From NCBI GenBank assembly GCA_036491415.1, contig DASXCC010000270.1:1-16091 (forward strand): a stretch of 16,091 nucleotides of DNA, written 5' to 3'. This DNA comes from JAICKN01 sp036491415 (lineage in GTDB: Bacteria; Acidobacteriota; Terriglobia; Terriglobales; Acidobacteriaceae). The notes beneath the pieces were generated by a model that saw nothing but the letters and a program-made list of their open reading frames with translations, ran no database searches and was not told the origin of the DNA. Shown in pieces: positions 1-7,299 of this stretch; position 1 is the first letter of the stretch; each line of letters begins with the position of its first letter. A program made the translations under genes and the position numbers.

Positions 1-1564
1 CTCCAACCGCGGTCTCAGTAAGTTTTTGAAAATAGTTGCTGGCCAGACTGGTGTCTCCAAATGCTTCCGCCGCTTTCGCCGCGCCATACAATGCATTGAA
101 ACGATTGGGAGAGGTCTGAAGCACGCTTTGGTACTCTGCCAATGACTCCTTTGCGCGCTGCTCCAGCAACAGCAACTCCGCGAGCATTTCCCGCGCCGGC
201 GTAACCGCCCCGGGCGTCACGGCAGCCTTATCCATGCTTTCTTCTAGTTCCGCAGCCGAGCGCGCTCCGGTCAAAGCGTCTTCTGGTTTGCCGCTCATTT
301 CTGCAATCCAGGCGGCTACCTCCCGTCGCTGTACTTCCACCTGATTCGCCCAATATGAGTTGTCCTGCTTGGCAGTCGCATCACGAAGCTCCGCAAGCTT
401 CTGTTCGGCTTGGGTGGCACGCTCAAAGTTTTTCGAGCGTGCGCTGCCGATTCCAACGGCTGTCCACGTAATTGCCTGGGCCCACGGCACACCATCTTCG
501 CGCGTCTGAAGCTGGCTTGCTTGTTCCCAATCCCCCAATTCAACGGTGTAGCGTGCCGGAATGGCTGCCAGTGCATAATCGCCGGTAAGTGTGAGACCGG
601 GAATCGGTGGCAACGAACCCATCTCGTCCACAACCGCTTTGGCCTGATTCACGCGTCCACTCTGCAAGTACGCGTACACAAGGTAATCCATAGCATGGAG
701 CCGCTGGTCCCGCGCCTCCCCATTTTTCGAGTTGGCTTCCGCCGCGGCGGCCAGGGTTGCTGACTTTATATTCGAGCTGATGGACTCGTTCCAGGAACCC
801 ACCCGCGTAAATATGTGCGATGGCATGTGATTGGCATGGGCCGAAGCGGGAGCAATTTTGGCGTACATGCGGGCAGCGGCAAGGCCTTTTTCAGCCAGCA
901 CCGGATTGTCATAACAATGAATCAGGTAGTGGGCGATGCCCGGGTGGTGCGGATGTAGGGCAAAAAGGGGCTCGAGAATTTCTCCGCACTTCTTCTGGTT
1001 AGCAAAGGTTTTGTCGGTCTTGGGAGCCGTAATGGCGAGAGTCAGAGCGTGGAAGATTGCAGCTTCGTCGTCTTGTGGATAGGTCGCCTGTAGTGCCCCC
1101 ATTTTCTGCTCAAAGACCTGGGCGTACGCGGAGGTGCCTTTGCCGTCTTGGCGGTAAACTTCAGCCAGGGCGTCAATGTAGGCGATCTCGCGCGGTGTGG
1201 TTCTTGCATTACTTGCTGCGATCTGCTTTGCCTGATTAAGAGCAATTCGGCCGGCGCCCAAATCCCCGTTGTCCCACATCCCGTGATAGTAGGACATGGC
1301 AATGCCCCAGTGCGCCATGGCGCACTGCGGATCTTGGCTGACGATATCGGTGAAGGCCTGCCGCGCCTGTTCATACTGGAAAGAGTGCAGCAGGGCAACC
1401 GCCCGGTTGAAACTGCCGGCGAGGTCCGCGCGGCACGAAGTCAAAAAATGTACAGAACCAACTTCCTCTTTGGTCAGGACGTGGTGATGTTCTTCCTGGC
1501 AGAACGCCATCGTAGCGAAGATTAGGATGGCAGCGAGAACAGATACAGATATTGAGGAGCGCAT
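1..1564 (-). CDS. Exported tetratricopeptide-repeat protein, C-terminus outside the window
   Basis: The frame stays open from an ATG at 1564 to the left edge (about 521 codons), so the gene is partial at its 3' end. Residues 1-22 form a Sec-type signal peptide (MRSSISVSVL, hydrophobic core, then AFCQEE), so the product is probably periplasmic. A His-rich stretch follows (EEHHHVL), then helix-turn-helix repeats of TPR type. Conserved-looking segments are CAMAHWGIAMSYYHGMW (about 81-97), HPHHPGIAHYLIHCYDNP (about 204-221) and SAHANHMPSHIFTRVGSW (about 241-258); the last resembles a signature I associate with a family of large secreted bacterial TPR proteins. No catalytic motif is visible, and a scaffolding role is inference. 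GGAGG lies 5 nt before the ATG and can be closed in a hairpin. It follows the deoxynucleoside kinase on the same strand after 87 bp and may be cotranscribed with it. Confidence 0.85.
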   Translation of the reverse strand, partial: MRSSISVSVLAAILIFATMAFCQEEHHHVLTKEEVGSVHFLTSCRADLAGSFNRAVALLHSFQYEQARQAFTDIVSQDPQCAMAHWGIAMSYYHGMWDNGDLGAGRIALNQAKQIAASNARTTPREIAYIDALAEVYRQDGKGTSAYAQVFEQKMGALQATYPQDDEAAIFHALTLAITAPKTDKTFANQKKCGEILEPLFALHPHHPGIAHYLIHCYDNPVLAEKGLAAARMYAKIAPASAHANHMPSHIFTRVGSWNESISSNIKSATLAAAAEANSKNGEARDQRLHAMDYLVYAYLQSGRVNQAKAVVDEMGSLPPIPGLTLTGDYALAAIPARYTVELGDWEQASQLQTREDGVPWAQAITWTAVGIGSARSKNFERATQAEQKLAELRDATAKQDNSYWANQVEVQRREVAAWIAEMSGKPEDALTGARSAAELEESMDKAAVTPGAVTPAREMLAELLLLEQRAKESLAEYQSVLQTSPNRFNALYGAAKAAEAFGDTSLASNYFQKLTETAVG

Positions 1565-1567
1565 GAG

Positions 1568-1583
1568 GCCTCCAACGGGAGGC
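1568..1583 (-). promoter_or_regulatory. Hairpin covering the Shine-Dalgarno of the TPR gene
   Basis: On the minus strand GCCTCC-CGTT-GGAGGC forms a perfect 6-bp stem with a 4-nt loop. The right arm contains the whole GGAGG ribosome-binding site, 4 to 5 nt before the ATG at 1564. Base pairing would hide the site, so translational control is possible. The structure is seen in the sequence; the function is inference. Confidence 0.4.
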
Positions 1584-1651
1584 ATTAATTGTAGCCGATT
1601 CACCACCTATTGGCCGCTAACACTGATGAGCGAGAACTGCCTGGACAATTC

Positions 1652-2317
1652 CTATGCGCTGGCTGCTTCTTCACTGCCCAGCGGCAGGAAGTATTGCGTC
1701 CCTTTGATAGGGGCGGAGACCTTCTTCAGTAGCTCCTGTAAATCTTCGTTGCGCTCGACGAAATCAATTTCCGAGGTATTCACGATCAGCAGGTCCGAAG
1801 ACGTGTAGTGAAAAAAGAAGTGCTCGTAGGCGCGGACAATTTCTTCCAGATAATCTTCGTTGATCCCCTTCTCGCTGGGCGCATTCTTTTTCTTCAACCG
1901 TTTTTTCAGAACCTCGGGCGTAGCCTGCAAATAAATGACTAAATCCGGCGTCGGCAACTGCTCGCGAAAATAGTTGTAGTAGCGGTTATACGTATCCAAC
2001 TCGTGATCGGCGAGGTTGAGGTAGGCAAAGAGCTTGTCTTTCTCGAAGATAAAGTCTGAAATCACGACCTTCTGCGAACTGGGCCCGAGGTCGAGCGCGC
2101 GAAGCTGCTCAAACCGCCGGATCAGGAATGCAAACTGCGCCTGGAACGCCGCGCCCTTCTCGCCTTCATAAAAAGCCCGCAAAAATGGGTTCTCTTCCGA
2201 TTCCATGACCCGCTGCGCGTTCAGTCGCTCAGCTAAAATCTGCGCCAACGTACTTTTCCCGACGCGTATGGGGCCTTCCACAGCAATGTAACGGGGCGAT
2301 TCGAAAAGTTTGGCCAT
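1652..2317 (-). CDS. Deoxynucleoside kinase (dNK/dGK/dCK family)
   Basis: This 221-residue protein fits the bacterial deoxyadenosine/deoxyguanosine kinase family, which phosphorylates salvaged deoxynucleosides to dNMPs in the cytosol. The P-loop is GPIRVGKST (residues 15-23) on the first beta strand (YIAVEG). ENPFLRAFYEG (about 42-52) matches the substrate-binding segment, FAFLIRRFEQL the following helix, and VVISDFIFEKDKLFA (about 84-98) the position where many members have D/E-R-S; here it reads SDF. Near the C-terminus, PDLVIYLQATPEVLKKRLKKKN is the usual strand plus LID arginine/lysine region. The start is firm because an in-frame TAG lies four codons upstream of the ATG. No strong Shine-Dalgarno is visible. 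Divergent from the POTRA gene, with a 133-bp shared upstream region. Substrate preference cannot be read from the sequence. Confidence 0.88.
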   Translation of the reverse strand: MAKLFESPRYIAVEGPIRVGKSTLAQILAERLNAQRVMESEENPFLRAFYEGEKGAAFQAQFAFLIRRFEQLRALDLGPSSQKVVISDFIFEKDKLFAYLNLADHELDTYNRYYNYFREQLPTPDLVIYLQATPEVLKKRLKKKNAPSEKGINEDYLEEIVRAYEHFFFHYTSSDLLIVNTSEIDFVERNEDLQELLKKVSAPIKGTQYFLPLGSEEAASA

Positions 2318-2403
2318 GGTTGAGAACTAGACGGAACGGAGACTCCTTGGCAGCATAACTTGGATCGCCGCATCGAGCAATTGTGGAAAAGTTAACAGGT
2401 AAC

Positions 2404-2432
2404 TTGACCGGAGTGAATTGTGGCTCCATTAT
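2404..2432 (+). promoter_or_regulatory. Predicted sigma70-type promoter for the POTRA gene
   Basis: TTGACC (2404-2409) and CATTAT (2427-2432) are separated by exactly 17 bp. Transcription would begin near 2439, only about 12 nt before the GTG start and at the GGAG itself. The mRNA would therefore have a very short leader, which weakens the call a little. Confidence 0.45.
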
Positions 2433-2450
2433 GTGTGCGGAGTTTTTTGA

Positions 2451-3749
2451 GTGAACAAACGACTTTTTTCTAAAGCCATTCTTCTATTTCTTGTTTCAGC
2501 CTCTTTAGTTCTTGCCCAATCAAGAAAAATCATGCCGAATTCAACCAAGATCAGCGAAATTCGTGTGGTTGGTTCACAGCGTTTCCAGTCGCATGAACTG
2601 GCGCCAGTAACGGGGTTAAAAATTGGAGACACGGGCGATGATGCCGCCTTGAAACAAGCCGCGGACAACTTGGCTGAGAGTGGCATGTTCAGCAACGTCA
2701 CGTACAGCTATATTTCATCGCCGGATGGGACACGGGTGAAATTTGAAGTTCTCGACACCGAAAAATTGTTGCCAATTCATGTGGACAATTTCGTGTGGCT
2801 CTCTTCTGCTGAATTGCTGAATGAATTACAAAAGCGCGAACCTCTGTTCCGCGGCGGGGCGCCCAACGCTGGTGAAATGTACACCAAGCTCGCTGACGAT
2901 ATGACCGCGATCCTTAACGATATGCATATTTCCGGGACAGTCCGCGCATTTCCGCAAGCGCCATCAGGCGGGGGCGATGTGACTGGCTTCCTGTATTCCG
3001 TAAGCGGCGTCAATTTGCCGGTACGCAATGTGGAGTTTCCCGGTGCGTCTGCTGATATGACTTCGGTTTTGCAGAAGATCGCGGCAACTACGTTAATTGA
3101 TACGAACTATTCCCGCTCAAAAGTAAATGCGAATGCTCAATTCGACTTTCTGCCTCAATATCAAATGCGCGGATTTTTGAAAGCCGCATTTGGGGATCCT
3201 GTTGTACAGCTCCAGGATCGCAGTACTGGAGCGGTTACGGTTCAAGTGCCGGTGAAAGAAGGTTTGCAATACAAACTTTCAGCCGTGCAGTGGGCCGAGA
3301 ATATGGTGTTTTCCAACAATGATCTGAGCAAGCCGCTGCGGTGCAAGCCTGGGCAAGCGCTGAATCAATTGCAACTTGAAGAAGATTTGGGTGGAATCTC
3401 GAAAATCTACGGCACGCGCGGTTATATGGAGGCTCACCTGGTTCCCAAATTTACATTTGATGACGCCGCCCAGACCGTAAATACAGAGATTGACGTGCAC
3501 GAAGGCGATCAATATCACATTGGCGAAGTGCAATTCGCAGGAATGACGGAAAGTGCGGCCGCGCCGCTGCGCAAACTTTGGAAGCTCCATCCTGGAGATC
3601 CGTATGACAGCAGTTATCCGCCGTTTTTCCTTACGCAGGCTGCCATGAATTTTGACTTGAGTCATATGAAGATCAGCGTGGATGAGCGGCCGCGTCGCGA
3701 GACAAAAACTGTGGACGTGACGTTTCATTTTACGAAGGCTGGGTCCTGA
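2451..3749 (+). CDS. Exported POTRA-repeat protein, BamA-like N-terminus without a beta-barrel
   Basis: This 432-residue protein starts at GTG (GGAG 8 nt upstream). Residues 1-23 are a Sec signal peptide (LLFLVSASLVLAQS). I read about five POTRA-like units: 33-102 (SEIRVVGSQRFQSHELAPVTGLKIGD, then AADNLAESGMFSNVTY), about 108-187, 189-270 (RNVEFPGA to VTVQVPVKEG), 272-352 (LSAVQWAEN to EIDVHEGD) and 355-430 (IGEVQFAGM to VDVTFHF). POTRA domains of BamA/TamA/Omp85 proteins bind outer-membrane protein substrates and lipoprotein partners in the periplasm. Here the protein stops right after the last unit, and the next 87 bp hold no barrel. Units 1, 4 and 5 are convincing; 2 and 3 are weaker. The NodB gene follows on the same strand. 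A role in envelope biogenesis or as a periplasmic adaptor is inference. Confidence 0.8.
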   Translation: MNKRLFSKAILLFLVSASLVLAQSRKIMPNSTKISEIRVVGSQRFQSHELAPVTGLKIGDTGDDAALKQAADNLAESGMFSNVTYSYISSPDGTRVKFEVLDTEKLLPIHVDNFVWLSSAELLNELQKREPLFRGGAPNAGEMYTKLADDMTAILNDMHISGTVRAFPQAPSGGGDVTGFLYSVSGVNLPVRNVEFPGASADMTSVLQKIAATTLIDTNYSRSKVNANAQFDFLPQYQMRGFLKAAFGDPVVQLQDRSTGAVTVQVPVKEGLQYKLSAVQWAENMVFSNNDLSKPLRCKPGQALNQLQLEEDLGGISKIYGTRGYMEAHLVPKFTFDDAAQTVNTEIDVHEGDQYHIGEVQFAGMTESAAAPLRKLWKLHPGDPYDSSYPPFFLTQAAMNFDLSHMKISVDERPRRETKTVDVTFHFTKAGS

Positions 3750-3836
3750 AGAATTGATATAGGAGTTGAATAAGGTGCCAGTTGAAATTGCCTGCGCTGT
3801 TCCGTCAATTCTGGGAAATCCAATACAATCCAGTGC

Positions 3837-4550
3837 ATGTTGGAATATTTAGCAGGTGGGGCTGCTGCGCTCGCAGCCGCTGCGGCTACGGCGGGCTATC
3901 AATCCATGGGCCCGACGGCGCAGTGGTATGGGCGGACCTTTATAGGATTACCTCGCAATGCCAACGAGATTGCTCTCACCTACGATGACGGGCCGAACGA
4001 TCCCCACACGTTTCATCTGTTGGATGTTTTAGCGAAGCACAATGTCCACGCAACGTTCTTCATGATCGGCCGATATGCTGAAAAGCGTCCGGATATTGCG
4101 CAACAAGTGATGAAAGCCGGGCATGCGATTGGGAACCATACATTCACCCATCCGGCGTTGGCCCTTCAACCCGCCGTAAAGGTTCGGGCCGAACTTGCAG
4201 ATGGCTCCCAAGCGCTCAATAACGCCATTGGAGCGCACTCCAATTTATTCCGTCCGCCATTTGGATCACGCCGGCCTGTAGTGTTGCGGATCGCGCGCGA
4301 ACTCGGGCTGCTTCCCGTGATGTGGAATGTTACGGGTTACGACTGGAGCGCGAAATCCGCGGAAAGCATTGAGAAAAATGTTGCGAGGCAGGTGCGAGGC
4401 GGCGATGTGCTCCTTCTTCACGATGGCGGACATTTGCAGTTCGGTACCGACCGTTCCTTCAGCGTGCAAGCCACTGACAGAATGATCGCGCTCTATAAAT
4501 CGCAAGGCAGAGAGTTCCTGACGATCCCGGAGATGATGCAGAAAGGTTAG
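3837..4550 (+). CDS. NodB-type polysaccharide deacetylase
   Basis: This 237-residue carbohydrate esterase family 4 protein hydrolyses N- or O-acetyl groups on peptidoglycan, chitin-like or exopolysaccharide substrates. The five motifs are in order: TYDDGPN (48-54; catalytic base D50 and metal-binding D51), HTFTHP (101-106; metal ligands H101 and H105), RPPFGSR (139-145), GYDW (168-171 region) and LLLHDGG (192-198; H195). The N-terminus is a hydrophobic Ala-rich segment (EYLAGGAAALAAAAATAGY), so the enzyme is probably exported or anchored. An in-frame TGA at 3783 and no earlier ATG/GTG/TTG make 3837 the likely start, although its ribosome-binding site is weak. It shares the strand with the POTRA gene, 87 bp away, suggesting an envelope-related pair. 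Its last 4 bases overlap the hemL stop on the opposite strand (4547-4550). Confidence 0.93.
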   Translation: MLEYLAGGAAALAAAAATAGYQSMGPTAQWYGRTFIGLPRNANEIALTYDDGPNDPHTFHLLDVLAKHNVHATFFMIGRYAEKRPDIAQQVMKAGHAIGNHTFTHPALALQPAVKVRAELADGSQALNNAIGAHSNLFRPPFGSRRPVVLRIARELGLLPVMWNVTGYDWSAKSAESIEKNVARQVRGGDVLLLHDGGHLQFGTDRSFSVQATDRMIALYKSQGREFLTIPEMMQKG

Positions 4551-5860
4551 GCGTTCATCGTGGTGAATGCGTTCTTCGCCGCTGCAATTGTTTTCTCCAC
4601 ATCTTCCCGCGTATGAGATGCGCTTAAAAACGCCGCTTCAAACTGCGACGGCGGAAGATAAATTCCGGAATCAAGCATGGAGCGGAAGAATTTTCCGAAA
4701 GCTGCTGTGTCGCATTTGGAGGCAGAATCCCAATCGCTGATTGGGCCTTCCGTAAAGAACCACGTGAACATGGAACCCACGCGATTCGCGCAAATCGTGC
4801 CCCCCGCATATTTCGCCGCGGTCAATACGCCGTCTACCAATGCCGCGCTTAAGCGATCAAGCTGCGCGTAAATTTCTTTTTGGTTCTTTCGCAGATGCCG
4901 CAAGGTCGCAATCCCCGCCGCCATGGCCAACGGATTTCCTGACAGAGTTCCAGCTTGGTAGACAGGCCCCAACGGCGCGACCATATCCATAATTTCTGCG
5001 GGGCCGCCGTAGGCGCCTACGGGCAATCCTCCGCCAATAATTTTCCCCAGCGTTGTCAGGTCGGGTGTGACTCCGTACAATTCCTGCGCACCGCCGAACG
5101 CAATCCGGAATCCGGTCATCACTTCATCGAAGACCAGCAGCGCGCCTTCGCGCTTGGTGATGGTTCGCAGCGACTCTAAATATCTCGGCGCAGGGAGCAC
5201 GCAGCCCATGTTGCCGACGACCGGTTCGACGATCACGCAGGCAATCTGATTTTTAAATTTCGCAAATGCCTGTTCGAGCACACCCACGCTATTAAAGGGC
5301 AATGCCAGCGTGAACTGAATGAATTCCTCGGGTACCCCCGCTGATCCCGGAATTCCCAGCGTTGCCAAGCCCGAACCGGCTTTCACCAGCAAGGCATCGG
5401 TGTGTCCGTGATAGCAGCCTTCAAACTTCAAAATGTATTTGCGTTTGGTATAGGCCCGCGCCAAGCGAATGGCCGACATGGTAGCTTCCGTGCCGGAACT
5501 CACGAAGCGGACTTTCTGAATGTGGGGAAATGCCGCAGCGACTAGTTCTGCAAGGTCGGCCTCTGCAGGGGTTGATGCGCCGAAGCTCATCCCATTTTTT
5601 GCCGCTGCCGTGACCGCTTCCACGACTTCTGGCAAGGTATGGCCCAGAATCAGCGGCCCCCACGATCCGACATAGTCAATGTATTCGTTTCCGTCCGTGT
5701 CCCAAATGTGAGAGCCCGCGCCCCGCACCAGGAATGGAGGATCGCCGCCCACTGCGCGAAACGCCCGCACCGGCGAATCCACGCCTCCGGGAATTAATTT
5801 CTCGGCGCGCGTTTGCAGTTTTCTCGAAATTTCCAGCTTTCTCGCCATCTTTCGGACCAT
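4547..5860 (-). CDS. hemL: Glutamate-1-semialdehyde 2,1-aminomutase
   Basis: This 437-residue PLP-dependent class-III aminotransferase converts glutamate-1-semialdehyde to 5-aminolevulinate in the C5 route of tetrapyrrole synthesis, in the cytosol. Visible signatures are LIPGGVDSPVRAFRAVGG (22-39), SSGTEATMSAIRLAR (121-135), FEGCYHGHTDALLVKAGSG (146-164), FDEVMTGFR (244-252) and TLGKIIGGGLPVGAYGG (270-286), where K273 is the Schiff-base lysine. YQAGTLSGNPLAMAAG is the conserved dimer-interface stretch. Length is normal for the family. Two starts are possible, 5860 (MVRKMARKLE) or the ATG at 5848 (MARKLE); neither has a clear Shine-Dalgarno, and the first lies inside a 13-nt tandem repeat. No other heme gene is adjacent. 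Confidence 0.97.
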   Translation of the reverse strand: MVRKMARKLEISRKLQTRAEKLIPGGVDSPVRAFRAVGGDPPFLVRGAGSHIWDTDGNEYIDYVGSWGPLILGHTLPEVVEAVTAAAKNGMSFGASTPAEADLAELVAAAFPHIQKVRFVSSGTEATMSAIRLARAYTKRKYILKFEGCYHGHTDALLVKAGSGLATLGIPGSAGVPEEFIQFTLALPFNSVGVLEQAFAKFKNQIACVIVEPVVGNMGCVLPAPRYLESLRTITKREGALLVFDEVMTGFRIAFGGAQELYGVTPDLTTLGKIIGGGLPVGAYGGPAEIMDMVAPLGPVYQAGTLSGNPLAMAAGIATLRHLRKNQKEIYAQLDRLSAALVDGVLTAAKYAGGTICANRVGSMFTWFFTEGPISDWDSASKCDTAAFGKFFRSMLDSGIYLPPSQFEAAFLSASHTREDVEKTIAAAKNAFTTMNA

Positions 5861-5876
5861 TGATTCGGACTATTGA
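5851..5876. repeat. 13-nt tandem repeat spanning the hemL start codon
   Basis: TTCGGACCATTGA (5851-5863) is followed directly by TTCGGACTATTGA (5864-5876), with one mismatch. The first unit holds the hemL ATG (reverse complement). In the second unit the equivalent triplet is ATA, so only one unit supplies the start codon. This is probably a slippage duplication. Confidence 0.7.
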
Positions 5877-5992
5877 TAAAAACTATACCAGCGCTGAAAT
5901 TCATCAGATATTTACAACTAGGAAATACTCTCGCAATGTGCACAACGTAGAGTTGGAATCGTTACAAGCCCTTCTAACCGGGAGGGAGCATA

Positions 5993-6033
5993 GGACAGCT
6001 TCGGGGGGGGCTCCGAGCTGTCCATTTTATTTG
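5993..6033 (+). terminator. Rho-independent terminator-like hairpin with a G8 run
   Basis: GGACAGCT (5993-6000) and AGCTGTCC (6016-6023) are perfect inverted arms. The stem extends by three more G-C pairs after one bulged T (6001). The loop side holds eight consecutive G (6003-6010). The plus strand continues ATTTTATTTG, a T-rich tract. No plus-strand gene ends nearby, so it would end an unannotated transcript or insulate hemL from the regulator. Confidence 0.5.
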
Positions 6034-6143
6034 CGTGTCTTACGAATTCGCTGGGAACTCTGTGTGTAAAATCGCGTCCGGCTTCGGTTTTCGCCTGAAA
6101 TTGTAAATATTTGTAAACAAAGAGCGTATTTTGTTCCGATTAT

Positions 6144-6168
6144 GGAAATTAAGATTTCCTTAGGAAAT
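6144..6168. promoter_or_regulatory. Operator-like inverted repeat upstream of the AAA+ regulator
   Basis: GGAAAT-TAAG-ATTTCC (6144-6159) is a perfect hyphenated palindrome, and a third half-site GGAAAT lies at 6163-6168. It sits 57 bp upstream of the regulator's ATG in AT-rich DNA. The pattern suits binding of a dimeric Fis-type HTH protein, so autoregulation is a reasonable guess. No -24/-12 sigma54 element is clear here. Confidence 0.35.
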
Positions 6169-6215
6169 GAATTTGAATTTCATGCGTAAGGTTAGGCTAG
6201 AGGCTTGGGGAATCT

Positions 6216-7268
6216 ATGGCCAGCGAACGCAGTTTAGTTCTTGAACCGAATATGAAGCCAGCAGAGGGTAAAGTTGCTGAGGTGATTTCTCTGCCGAATC
6301 CAAATAATCCTTTTCTCGGAACCAGCACGGCGATCCGCCAACTCGAGAACAACTCCTTTAAATTGCTGAATAGCAGTAGTCCCGTGCTCATTCAAGGTGA
6401 GCCGGGGACGGGCAAAGGCTTCCTTGCCCGCTGGCTGCATGAGAACGGTCCGCGCGCTGAAGAGCTGCATGTAGAACTGCAATGTGTGGGAATTTCGCAG
6501 TCGCGCATCGAAGCCAAATTGTTCGGATACGAAAAGGGAGCATTTGGTTCTACCCAGGCCAAGCCCGGTTTGTTGGAAATTGCGCAATCTGGCAGCGTTT
6601 TCCTCGATGAAATCGCCGAGATGCAACTGCCGGTACAGAAAAAACTTCTGCGCGTTCTGGAAGAAAATAAGTTCAGCCGCATGGGGGAGGCGCAGGACCG
6701 GGAAGCCGATGTCCGCGTAATCGCTTCCAGCCGTTGCAATCTAGCCCGGCGCGTGCAGGAAGGGCGTTTTCTGAAAGAGTTATATGTGCGATTCGGGGAG
6801 TCTCTGATTGCTCCGCCTCTGCGGGAACGCGTGGAAGACATTCCCATGCTCGCCACACACATGCTGGATCGTATTTCCACGGATCAGGGGACAGGCATGC
6901 TTCATGTTTCCGCTATGGCGTTGCAGGCATTGCAGGGATTTTCCTGGCCGGGAAATATTCGCGAGCTTCGCAATACCTTGGAGAGAGCGGTTTTATTGAG
7001 CAACGGTCCGAGCCTCTCCAAAGAAGATCTGCAATTTGATCTCACCGTGGAAGCCAGTTCTTTACAACTGGGATCACTCAAAACGCTGGAAGAGGTCGAG
7101 CGGCAATACATCCAGGAAGTGCTATGGCTGGAAGGCGGACGGGTGCAGGCGGCCGCGAAAAAGCTGGGAATCCCCCGTAGCTCGCTTTACCACAAACTCA
7201 AACAATATGGGATTTCCCGTCGCGACGGGCATGACATGCAATGGAGTCAAAACGCAGCTGGCGCATAA
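6216..7268 (+). CDS. Receiver-less bEBP-type AAA+ regulator with Fis HTH and degenerate GAFTGA loop
   Basis: This 350-residue protein has the NtrC/PspF layout without a receiver domain: a short N-terminal tail (1-32), an AAA+ domain (about 33-265) and a C-terminal Fis-type HTH (about 293-334, AAAKKLGIPRSSLYHKLKQYGI). Walker A is GEPGTGKG (61-68), Walker B GSVFLDEIAEM (126-136), sensor I RVIASS, and sensor II WPGNIREL (244-251). The arginine-finger region reads ELYVRFGESLIAPPLRER. The loop that contacts sigma54, normally GAFTGA, reads GAFGST (108-113), with the key Thr replaced by Gly. Family knowledge says this Thr is needed for sigma54 activation, so the protein may act on sigma70 promoters (as TyrR does), bind DNA passively or heteromerise. 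GGGGA lies 4 nt before the ATG. A terminator begins at its stop codon. Confidence 0.88.
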   Translation: MASERSLVLEPNMKPAEGKVAEVISLPNPNNPFLGTSTAIRQLENNSFKLLNSSSPVLIQGEPGTGKGFLARWLHENGPRAEELHVELQCVGISQSRIEAKLFGYEKGAFGSTQAKPGLLEIAQSGSVFLDEIAEMQLPVQKKLLRVLEENKFSRMGEAQDREADVRVIASSRCNLARRVQEGRFLKELYVRFGESLIAPPLRERVEDIPMLATHMLDRISTDQGTGMLHVSAMALQALQGFSWPGNIRELRNTLERAVLLSNGPSLSKEDLQFDLTVEASSLQLGSLKTLEEVERQYIQEVLWLEGGRVQAAAKKLGIPRSSLYHKLKQYGISRRDGHDMQWSQNAAGA

Positions 7269-7299
7269 CTTCCGAAGCGAACCGGAAGTTAGCTTTTTA
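7267..7299 (+). terminator. Rho-independent terminator of the AAA+ regulator
   Basis: AACTTCCG (7267-7274) and CGGAAGTT (7283-7290) form a perfect 8-bp stem with an 8-nt loop, followed by AGCTTTTTA on the plus strand. The hairpin overlaps both the regulator's stop codon and the tatA stop codon (7289-7291), so two convergent genes share it. Only the plus strand has a T tract. Confidence 0.7.

Larger units (their letters stand above)
5861..6215. other. Gene-free divergent region between hemL and the AAA+ regulator
   Basis: No convincing gene lies in these 355 bp. The stretch holds the upstream half of the 13-nt repeat, a possible hemL -10 element (minus-strand TATAGT at 5882-5887), a strong GC hairpin with a following T-rich tract (5993-6033), two TTGTAAA copies (6101-6107 and 6111-6117), and an inverted repeat close to the regulator's start (6144-6159). 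It is markedly AT-rich from about 6100 to 6190, as expected of promoter DNA. A small RNA ending at the hairpin is possible but not shown. Confidence 0.5.

Noticed and set aside
410..763. Plus-strand open frames at 410-1808 (several)
   Set aside because: They are shadows of the large minus-strand TPR gene, which has a signal peptide, a ribosome-binding site and consistent repeats.
2431..2454. Seven-codon upstream frame (ATG at 2431, TGA overlapping the GTG start as GTGA) before the POTRA gene
   Set aside because: It could be a leader peptide, but the predicted transcript starts near 2439, after its ATG, and it has no ribosome-binding site of its own.
6170..6215. Sigma54 (-24/-12) promoter before the AAA+ regulator
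   Set aside because: GG and GC doublets are present but no TGGCAC-N5-TTGC-like match with correct spacing could be found.
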